A DNA stretch of 28,376 nt from Tannerellaceae bacterium. Lineage in GTDB: Bacteria > Bacteroidota > Bacteroidia > Bacteroidales > Tannerellaceae. Shown here in pieces: positions 7,541 through 15,200 of the stretch. The first letter of the stretch is position 1. Every line of letters starts with the position of its first letter. Below the pieces are notes generated by a model that saw only the letters and a program-made list of their open reading frames with translations, was not told the origin of the DNA and ran no database searches. The stretch covers positions 1 to 28,376 of the forward strand of contig JAITRC010000001.1 in NCBI GenBank assembly GCA_031288615.1. The letters are read 5' to 3'. Position numbers and translations under genes: made by a program.

Positions 7541-7771
7541 TCAATACCATCCCGGTTTGGTTACAGAGACTGAGAAAGTAGCGTCAGGAGATACTTTGGG
7601 CATCACTATCTCAACTACCCATTTGGGGGCAACGCATGTCTCGTCCAAAGTAATGGTTAGGTCTATTTTGTACTCATTGGGGGCTGCCTCTTCCAAATGT
7701 GTGCTAAAAGTGTGTATCCCGTTTGTCGTTCCTCCACTTATCAGTAACAAGGTTTGCTTGGAGAAATCAAT
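7541..7771 (-). pseudogene. C-terminal remnant of a secreted or lipoprotein-like gene
   Basis: The minus-strand frame between stops at 7774 and 7541 gives about 76 residues, beginning IDFSKQTLLLISGGTTNGIH and ending in FSVSVTKPGWY. It has no ATG near its start; only a TTG at 7750 is available. The sequence is a coherent beta-rich domain end (YKIDLTITLDETCVAPKWVV), reminiscent of the C-termini of Bacteroidales fimbrillin-like or Ig-fold lipoproteins. It overlaps the end of the tandem META-like lipoprotein gene (stop at 7767) in another frame. It could be the tail of a gene deleted by recombination, or a small gene translated by coupling from the upstream stop. I do not recognise the family with certainty. 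Confidence 0.4.
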
Positions 7772-8639
7772 TTATGGTAAAAAGTAAATGATCGTTTTTG
7801 GCGAAGTAAATTCTTAGAGAGGTGGGCGTGATGGTATAATGGTGCGAAGCGTTTAAAGTTTCAAAAAACAACTCGCCGTCGGGAGATTCCAATATCTCAG
7901 TCATGAAATTGGCCTGTAGCTTAAAGGTGAGGGATTGGGGATCTATTTCATAAGTTCCTCCTATTAGATTCGGAGAAGATTTGCCAAGGAAGGTGCCGTC
8001 CTTACGAAAAGTTATGCGGTAATCATTTGGGTTTGAAGCAAGCGATTCGGGGACTCTGGAGGAATAATCAACGGCACTGACAAAGGCGACAAATTGCCAA
8101 GGAGCACTGATTAAATATTGGATGTCGGGATTGTCAAGGGGCATGATTTCCGGCTCATCGTTGAGCTCGGTGAATAATAGATAATCTTTCTCGTTATGAT
8201 ATAGTTTCAAAGAGGATTGTCCGACACTAAAAGATTGGATGGACTGTAGCTGCTGTACAAATAAGTCGCCATCGGGCTGTTCATTTATTTTTGATCCTCC
8301 CAATGCAGAGATTGAAAGTGTAGATGCGGCAGAATTGAAAGTGTAGCTTCCCTCCAATTCATTTACAGAGGACTTTGCGGAGAGCGTCCCATCGTTGTTG
8401 AAAGTTATCCAATAACTATTTTCAGAGAGCGATTCAGGGATTTTCACAAGGCCATCGGCACTGTTGACAAAGGCGACAAATTGCCATGACTCACCAAAGG
8501 GGAAGCCGGTATCAGGAAGTTGAGGTAGTTCCGGTTGCCGGCGGGCAGATTCGTCGGTAGGTAACTCTTTGTCTTCGGAGCAGGCAAGGGCGAAGCAGAG
8601 TGCAAAGGTGGCGAGGAACAAAAACTTTGTTGTTTTCAT
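7767..8639 (-). CDS. Lipoprotein with two META/HslJ-like domains
   Basis: A 290-residue lipoprotein. The lipobox FALAC places the anchored Cys at residue 20, followed by SEDKE, an acidic run like the Bacteroidetes surface-export signal. Two similar domains follow: about 50-157 (WQFVAFVNSADG, YWITFNNDGTLSAKSS, DYLLF) and about 180-290 (WQFVAFVSAVDY, YRITFRKDGTFLGKSS, HLLFTIN). Each has the W...ITF.dG....GsY...L..F layout of META/HslJ calycin-like domains. Domain 1 closely resembles the domain in the lipoprotein at 10537, and the signal peptides are nearly identical, so the two genes arose by duplication. It is the last intact gene of the protease operon. The spacer to the protease stop codon is exactly C11, with no Shine-Dalgarno site. 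Function unknown; see the protease-inhibitor hypothesis in the findings. Confidence 0.8.
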   Translation of the reverse strand: MKTTKFLFLATFALCFALACSEDKELPTDESARRQPELPQLPDTGFPFGESWQFVAFVNSADGLVKIPESLSENSYWITFNNDGTLSAKSSVNELEGSYTFNSAASTLSISALGGSKINEQPDGDLFVQQLQSIQSFSVGQSSLKLYHNEKDYLLFTELNDEPEIMPLDNPDIQYLISAPWQFVAFVSAVDYSSRVPESLASNPNDYRITFRKDGTFLGKSSPNLIGGTYEIDPQSLTFKLQANFMTEILESPDGELFFETLNASHHYTITPTSLRIYFAKNDHLLFTIN

Positions 8640-8650
8640 GGGGGGGGGGG
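8640..8650 (+). repeat. G11 homopolymer forming the entire intergenic spacer
   Basis: On the minus strand the order is protease TAA (8653-8651), C11 (8650-8640), then lipoprotein ATG (8639-8637). No other base lies between the genes. Tract length therefore sets the stop-to-start distance for translational coupling. Confidence 0.92.
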
Positions 8651-10540
8651 TTAATATTGAACTTCTAAGAGCGAGCCAAGCACTACTTCGAAAGGGCTAT
8701 TGATGGTGACACCATTCGGCGCATTGAGCGTTAACTTTGCATTATTCGTTACGGTTACGTTTTGAACAGTCAAGGAAGCACACCCTCCAACCGTCGTATT
8801 GGTTGTGACAGTTTGGTTGGTAAAAGAGGTAACACATGCGGCTTGGGCAGCGGCATAAGTATCCAATACACCATGTCCCATTTGGGAATTCCATGTCCCA
8901 TTGGATATACCTGATACAGTTTGATAAGTATAATTTCCCGCTTTTCTTGCTGTTGACTCAATAATGTCAGTAACTTGTTGCTGTGTTAGATTTGAATTCA
9001 ATGATAAGATCAATGCAGCAACGGCAGCAACTTCAGGGCAAGCACAGGACGTACCTCCAAAATAGCCTGTATATGCTTGGTAATTTGTTCCTGAATTAGG
9101 AAAGGTAGTACCATTAAGGGGTAGGTAACAAGATTCCGTATTTTTCCATGTATTGTAACCCGCTGTTCCGGGTATGTCAATAGTCCAGCATTCAAATGTT
9201 TCCGTCGATATATAACAAGAGTAAGCTCGATGAGAAGGAGCGATTATATCAACAATTTGATTATTTGAACTACTTAAAACAGATGTAGGGCTATAATCCG
9301 CTTGTGTATCGTATCTGTCGGAAGCTCCTACCGTCAGTACTCCCGACACATTTACATTTGAAGGAAATGCAACAAAACCATTATCCCCATAGACATGACA
9401 TGCCGTATTACCTGCCGAAAACACAACCACACACCCTTTTCCATTTCTCCCTGTTAATGTAGCGTCTTCAATTGCATTCTTTATAACGGGATAGGCATTA
9501 GGATTAGGAGTGCCATACCCCCAACTGTTTGAAAGGATATGCGCTCCGTTTGCTTTGGCAAAAGTTAAGGCGTCCGCATATACTGAGGCTGGAACAGTTC
9601 CAAAAGGAATTCGGATAGGCATAATTTTACACTTTGGGGCAATACCGGCAACCCCTTCGCTGTTATGGGAGGCAGCAATAACACCAGCACAAGAATTTCC
9701 ATGGTTATCGTCTCCTACGGGCGAAGGGTCATTTACATCTCCGGATGCAAAATTACTTCCATTTAATCGAACTTGCCTTGTGTTTGGTAAATCCGGATGA
9801 TTGGACGTAACCCCCTCATCAATAACTGCTACAATGATATCACTACTTCCTTTTGTAATATCCCAAGCTTCAGGTGCGTTAATATCTGCCCCTGCTGTAC
9901 CAGAATGACCATTAAATGTTTGTCCCGTATTATGTAGATAAAATTGGTTGACAAAATAAGGATCATTTTGGATAGTTTGATGTTTTTCTACTTTAGAGAG
10001 GAAATTCGGATGGCTATATTTAACAAGCCCACTTAATTGATACCTGTTAGCAATATCCAGGGCATCAATACCAAGAGGAACTGTAATTAGTTGATATAAA
10101 TCCGTTGTCTTTTTTATAGTTACCTGATATTTTTCATGTGTTTTTCTTATGTCATCCGGCAAGGCATTGTCATTAAATCTTACAACAATTTCATCGGTGA
10201 TACCCATTTCCATTCCATCGTCAGTTTTATATATGGGTTGAACCGATTTAATACCCTCTGTCTGTAATAAAGTCTGTTTCAATCTTTCTGACTGGGAACT
10301 ATCTACAGTGAGAATGCAAATACTATCATTTTCGAAGTCAATTGTTGCTGTATGAATCAAAGCTTTGATATTGGCAGCATTATTTTTTGGGAAACCGATT
10401 ATAAGCTTATTGCTCACCTCGTGTAGAGGTATTTTTTCATCATAGGCATAATAATACCGATTACTTTTGATTTGAGAAGAGGCTTGTAGCGATATTAAAA
10501 TATAGGCTAACAATGTTAATAAGAAATTCAGATTTCTCAT
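8651..10540 (-). CDS. Secreted S8 (subtilisin-like) serine protease
   Basis: A 629-residue exported endopeptidase. Signal peptide about 1-22 (ending LQASSQ); a pro-region to about 190 with FVNQFYLHNTGQ just before the catalytic domain. The catalytic residues are visible: Asp241 (VAVIDEGV), His280 (DNHGNSCAGVI), oxyanion Asn378 (FSAGN) and nucleophile Ser498 (GGTSCACP). The C-terminal 60 residues (GGCASLTVQNVTVTNNAKL) look like a small beta-stack domain seen at the end of other Bacteroidetes secreted proteins, possibly a surface-attachment or secretion module. The start overlaps the upstream lipoprotein stop as ATGA (10540-10537), so translation is probably coupled. META-like lipoprotein genes flank it on both sides. 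Substrate unknown; all active-site residues are intact. Confidence 0.93.
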   Translation of the reverse strand: MRNLNFLLTLLAYILISLQASSQIKSNRYYYAYDEKIPLHEVSNKLIIGFPKNNAANIKALIHTATIDFENDSICILTVDSSQSERLKQTLLQTEGIKSVQPIYKTDDGMEMGITDEIVVRFNDNALPDDIRKTHEKYQVTIKKTTDLYQLITVPLGIDALDIANRYQLSGLVKYSHPNFLSKVEKHQTIQNDPYFVNQFYLHNTGQTFNGHSGTAGADINAPEAWDITKGSSDIIVAVIDEGVTSNHPDLPNTRQVRLNGSNFASGDVNDPSPVGDDNHGNSCAGVIAASHNSEGVAGIAPKCKIMPIRIPFGTVPASVYADALTFAKANGAHILSNSWGYGTPNPNAYPVIKNAIEDATLTGRNGKGCVVVFSAGNTACHVYGDNGFVAFPSNVNVSGVLTVGASDRYDTQADYSPTSVLSSSNNQIVDIIAPSHRAYSCYISTETFECWTIDIPGTAGYNTWKNTESCYLPLNGTTFPNSGTNYQAYTGYFGGTSCACPEVAAVAALILSLNSNLTQQQVTDIIESTARKAGNYTYQTVSGISNGTWNSQMGHGVLDTYAAAQAACVTSFTNQTVTTNTTVGGCASLTVQNVTVTNNAKLTLNAPNGVTINSPFEVVLGSLLEVQY

Positions 10541-11397
10541 AGCTGTTCTATTGAATTGATAATTATTTGTTTGGGATCACGATAGCGCATCAGATGGAAG
10601 GCATCATGTACTGTATAAACTTTTTCACTCTCTTCTGCAAGCCTATAAGTAATTCTTATCTTCTCGTGGCGATAAGAACCATCTCCATTGAAAAATGCTA
10701 TTGGGAATTCGTCAAATGAGGCAGGCATATTATAAGTTAAGAGGGTATCCGTTTTATTTTCGGGCATAATATAATATCCAAATGCTTTAGCTGTCGTTGC
10801 CCCTCGTTCAAGGAAACCGTCATAATCTACCACATAACCTTCCATTGTGTATTCGATCTGACTCTCCGGCGCATTAAGGTTAAATAATAGATAATCTTTT
10901 TCGTTATTGTATAATTTCAAAGAGGATTCCTCAACAACAAAAGATTCTACAGACTGTAATTTCTCAACAAATAGTTTTCCATCCAACAATTCGTTTCTTT
11001 TTGATCCTCCCAGTGCTGAGATTGAAATTGTTGATGTGGCAAGATTTATTTTGTAGCTACCATACAGATCATTTACAGAAGATTCTACACGTAGCTCCCC
11101 GTTTTTATAGAATACTATCCAATAACTATTTTCAGAAATTGATTCGGGAGTTTCAATGGTACCCTCTGTATCATTGACAAAGGCGACTAATTTCCATGAC
11201 TCACCAATCAGATGTTTTACCGATGCAATTTCAATTGCTTCCTCAATGAGTTCGGGCTCCTTGATGGGTTCGGGTTCCGGCAGTTTTTGCAATTTTTCCG
11301 GTTGGGTAGTTTTGATGGTCAAATCTTCATTATCCGAACAGGCTAAGTTCATGCTTATTGCAAGGGTGGCGAGTAACAAAAACTTTGTTGTTTTCAT
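10537..11397 (-). CDS. META-like domain lipoprotein with a distinct C-terminal domain
   Basis: A 286-residue lipoprotein with the anchored Cys at residue 20 (MNLAC) followed by SDNED, a likely surface-export signal. A Pro/Glu-rich linker (KLPEPEPIKEPELIEEAIEI) leads to one META/HslJ-like domain (about 68-175: WKLVAFVNDTEG, YWIVFYKNGELRVESS, ISISALGGSKRNE, KDYLLF). This domain is a close paralogue of domain 1 of the 7767 lipoprotein. The last about 105 residues (GYVVDYDGFLERG to IIINSIEQL) are a different domain that I do not recognise. Its TGA overlaps the protease ATG by 4 bases, and 21 bases separate it from the S74-like gene upstream. The tight coupling suggests it acts with the protease. 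Confidence 0.8.
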   Translation of the reverse strand: MKTTKFLLLATLAISMNLACSDNEDLTIKTTQPEKLQKLPEPEPIKEPELIEEAIEIASVKHLIGESWKLVAFVNDTEGTIETPESISENSYWIVFYKNGELRVESSVNDLYGSYKINLATSTISISALGGSKRNELLDGKLFVEKLQSVESFVVEESSLKLYNNEKDYLLFNLNAPESQIEYTMEGYVVDYDGFLERGATTAKAFGYYIMPENKTDTLLTYNMPASFDEFPIAFFNGDGSYRHEKIRITYRLAEESEKVYTVHDAFHLMRYRDPKQIIINSIEQL

Positions 11398-11418
11398 GGC
11401 TTATACTGTTTGGGTTTT

Positions 11419-12129
11419 TTATTTGCTTGATTTTAGCTCGTTTACTTCTGCTTTAAGTTCTTTGACGCTTTGCAGGAGTATGCCGACCAGGCCGACGAAG
11501 TCTATGCACAGCTCACCGTTTTCGTCGGTTACTACCGCTTCAGGGAAAGCTGCTTGCAGGGTCTTGGGGTCTATGCCAATCTTTGGAGCGGCGGCTTGGG
11601 CGGCGTGCCTCTGTTCGGCGGCTATCCAAGCTGCGGAATCCTTGACACCCTCTCCGCTTTTAGGTGTGTAATGCGCTTTGTAGATCATTGTTTGGACACC
11701 ATCCAGAGCAGATAAGGTTCCACGCAGTTCACCAATCTTTGTTCCCGCCGGAGGTAGGTTTACAAACCCTGGGGCTTGTATGATCTTTTTGGATATTAGA
11801 AAGTTGGTGCCGAAGAGCTCGTTGTAGAGGACAGTGTCACGGGAAAGATAATAATAATAATTAGAAAGGACAAAACCTCTAGTACCATGTAACCAAAGTT
11901 TATCTGTATCCCCTGTCCCTTCCTCTCCGAGGAACACGTAGCTACCATCTCCAAAACTCAAGCGTCCACCTCCCGAAAAAGTAGGGTTTACCTGAATTTC
12001 ATTGCCATAGTCAACACTTGGTATAGTGCCGACCTGAAGGTTTCCGTCAGTTGTTACTTTTACTTGAGCGTTGACGGCTATGACATTTAGCAGGATTGCG
12101 GCTGCGGCACTTGATAATACTGATTTCAT
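11419..12129 (-). CDS. Secreted protein with S74-like (tail-fibre chaperone) C-terminus
   Basis: A 236-residue exported protein. A signal peptide of about 21 residues ends ...NVIAVNA and is followed by VKVTTDGNLQVG, a short beta-repeat start typical of tail-fibre-like or surface proteins of Bacteroidales. The C-terminal end (PKTLQAAFPEAVVTDENG, FVGLVGILLQSVKELKAEV) has the pattern of the end of peptidase S74 intramolecular-chaperone domains, including the final coiled-coil helix. The full autoproteolytic core is not evident, so it may be a degenerate or shortened version. It is the first gene of the protease operon. The role is unknown; it may be a surface-exposed trimeric stalk. Confidence 0.65.
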   Translation of the reverse strand: MKSVLSSAAAAILLNVIAVNAQVKVTTDGNLQVGTIPSVDYGNEIQVNPTFSGGGRLSFGDGSYVFLGEEGTGDTDKLWLHGTRGFVLSNYYYYLSRDTVLYNELFGTNFLISKKIIQAPGFVNLPPAGTKIGELRGTLSALDGVQTMIYKAHYTPKSGEGVKDSAAWIAAEQRHAAQAAAPKIGIDPKTLQAAFPEAVVTDENGELCIDFVGLVGILLQSVKELKAEVNELKSSK

Positions 12130-12168
12130 TTGAAATAGCGTTTTATGGTTACATAAACTAAAAGCTCG

Positions 12169-12179
12169 GTGCGAAGTAA
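12169..12179 (-). promoter_or_regulatory. Possible promoter of the protease operon (TTACTTCGCAC)
   Basis: The minus-strand sequence TTACTTCGCAC, a degenerate TAnnTTTG-like element, lies about 40 bases before the ATG at 12129. The same 11 bases occur in the same relative position before the MFS gene (18144-18154), which is the main reason to note it. Confidence 0.35.
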
Positions 12180-12229
12180 GGCAATTTTGGTGAGTAAAGC
12201 AATTTGTTTCGGATTTAATTTTTATGAAA

Positions 12230-15200
12230 TCAGGGGAGGATGGTGAGAGGAGGGGAGTAGGGTGGGAGAGGGGCGACTACTGCGGGGGCGTAAAGGGAGC
12301 GAAGGATGGAGGAGGGTGTAGCGAAGCGTCCGGCGTGGGTGGCGGGTGCGGAGTACTCAATGAGGTGGGTGCCTCGTAAGAGGAGAGGGAAGAAGAAGGT
12401 CTCCGACGCATCACGGGGGGCATGGTAAGCCCGTAAAGCAGGGAGGAAAGAAGAGCGGTCGGCCGAGGGGGCGAGGGAGGCGGGTCGGGGGTCTTCGAGG
12501 AGGACGTAACTCATGTCGCGGTCGGTACGGATGATGAGGCGTACAAGGAGCTGATCGCCGACATGGGGAAGGGTGTCGGGGAGGGTGAGCTGTCGCTCGA
12601 TGCTAAAAAAGGCGGAGTCAGGTGGGGCGTCGTGGGAAGTGGGAAGGAGGGTGTGGGTGGGGGAAAGGAGGGTGAGGTGGGTGAGGAGGGAGGCGAGTGC
12701 GCGGAGGGTCATGGGGTGAGGCGGCCAGTCCTGGACACGCTTTTGGGCGAGGAGCCAATGGAGGAGCAGCCGGTGTTCGCCGGAGGCGGGTGCGAAGCGA
12801 AGAAAGAAGTCGGTGAGCAGGGTGTGGGTGGCGAGGGGTGTAGAGAAGAAGAAGTCGTTGGGTCGGGCGTTAGCCCAAAACATCCCTTGCGAGGGGGAGA
12901 GGGTGGCGGTGCGCCGGAAACGGCGGCGGAGGTTATCGGCGAGGCGTCGCTTGCCAAGGCGTTGGGCAAGGAGGGCGGCATGGGCTTGGGAGAGGAGAGG
13001 GAGGTGAAGCGCAGCGTCGAAGGTACGGTCGGAGAAATAGCGGTAGACGTGGGTGAAGGCGGGGTCAATGGGGACGTCGGAGAAGGTAAAGAGGCGTAGG
13101 TGGAGGAGGGCGGTCTGCTCGACGGAGGGGGTGAGCCGGCGGCGAAAATCGGGATTGAGGCTGTTATATTGCTCGGCGAGGTGTCGGTCGAGGTAAAGGA
13201 GGGCGTCGCGGTGGAGGGATAGCTCGGCGGGAGAAGGGGTGAGGGCGGTAAGCCGGTGGTACTGGGCGAGGGCGTCAAGGAGGGCGACGGTGATACGGGG
13301 GTCGGCCGGAAGGCCAGGGAACCAGGAGAAAGCACCGTCGGCGGTTCGGTAAGGGGCGAGGAGGGTGTCGTAAGAGTCGGCGTGTGCGGAGGCGGTGGAA
13401 TCGTCGTAATGGGCGAGGATGGCGCGAGCAAAGTGTGCCGCGAAGCGGGAGAGGACATCGTCGTAAGCCGGTGCGGTCAAGGCGCGGAAGGCGTTGAGGA
13501 CAAGGCGGGCGGGCGGGGCGGTATCGGGCAGGAAGGTGTCGGGAACCGTCTGTGCAGGCAGGACAGGGATGCGGCGCAGTTCACCGTCGGTGCCTTGTTC
13601 GGTTGTAGCGGAGAAGCGGAGAGTCAGGGTATCGGTGTGTGGGACGTCAATAGTCCAGCTGACGGTTTGCTCGCCGGCGGCAGAAAGAGGAACAGCTTGA
13701 GGTGGGAAGGTATCAACGGTAAGGGTAGCGGTGCCGGAAAGGGAGTCGTTGGTGCGGGAGAGGATGCGTGCGGAAAGGGTGGCACGGTCTCCCAGCCGGA
13801 AGAAACGGGGGAAAGACGGGAGGATCATAAGGGGACGGGCGGCGGTGAGTTCCTTCGTCAGAAAGGCGTGGCGGAGGGAGGGTGTATGTGCGAAGGCTTG
13901 GAGTATCCAGGTGGTATTGAGCTGGGGGAGAGGGATGGTGAGGGTGAGTGAGCCGGCACTATCTGGGGAGAGGCAGGGAGCGAAGAGGGCAGTCTCGGCG
14001 AAGTGGGTGCGGAGAGGGAAATCGTCGTCGGAGGGTGTAGGCGTAGCCGCGTCATCACCTTTGGTCACAGCAGTCCGCAAGAGGAGGGGCGAAACGGGTG
14101 TGGGTAGGGCGTCTTGCCAGTCAATGCGTCGAAAGGTAGGGTCGGGGTCGGTGGGTGTAGGGAGCGGCAGAGAAGCATGGCGGTAGGTAGGCCAGAAGAC
14201 ATCGGTGGGTCGGAAGGTGGGGCAGAGGGGGTGAAAAGGCCGGTCGGGGGAGAAAGTCCAGGAGTTGGGTAGGATGGGGTCAAGGGCTTTGTCGTAGACA
14301 GTGAGCAGGATTTCGGATTCGGCGGTAGGGAGGTCGAAGGTGACGGAGGGGGGATTGTCAGCGAGCCGTGCAGAGAAAGAGAGGGAGCGGTCGGGTCGTT
14401 TCCGGAGGATAGGCAGCTGTGCGGTGCGTAGCAGCCCGTTACGGATGTAGGAGAAGGAGGCGGTGAAGCCTTTGCCGAAGGCAGAAAGGAAAGGGATGTC
14501 AAAGGGATGGGCGTGGTGGAGGAGGGTGAGGCGCTGACGGGCGAGGAGTGAGCCGTTGGCGTCAAAGAGTTCATAGAGGACGGAAAGGGTGTCGGAGGAG
14601 AGAAAGAGGAAGCGGGCGGTATCGCCGATGGTGAGAGAGTCGGTGTGGAGAGGCACGAAGAGGGAGTCGGGTGGGGTAGGGGAGGGTGGTTCGGGGTTGG
14701 TATCGCCGACGAAGAAGGTGTAGCGGGAGGCCTGAGTTTCGCCGCGAGTGTCGGTGATGGAGGCGAAGAGTTCGTAGGTGGTGCGCCGAAAGGCGGGAAG
14801 GTCATCGGGTGGCGCGGGTCGGAAGGAGACGGCAAAGGTTCCGTCGTGGAGCAAGGCGGTCTGTCCGGCGGCCACCACCTCGCTTTGTGTGCCGATAGGC
14901 TTAAAAAAGAAGGGCGAGTATCGGCGGATACGCCAATCAACGTTTCCGCTACGAAGAGGGATGCCGGTAAAATCTGTGGCCAAGCCACGCAAGACAAGGT
15001 CTTGGCCGAAGGCAAGGCTATCACCGAGGGGTAGCCATTCGATGGTGAAGGCGGGACGTTTGAACTCCTCAATACGGATGGGAGAGGCGGTGATGTCGCC
15101 ACCGAGCGAGGCGGTGAAGCGGACAGCGCCGAGAGAGACATCGGCAGGGATGTCAAAACGTCCGTTGAAAGCACCGAAAGCATTGGTGGTAAAGGCTTGC

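Noticed and set aside
7533..7787. 84-codon + strand frame opposite the gene remnant
   Set aside because: No ribosome site or promoter; the minus-strand reading is the more protein-like one.
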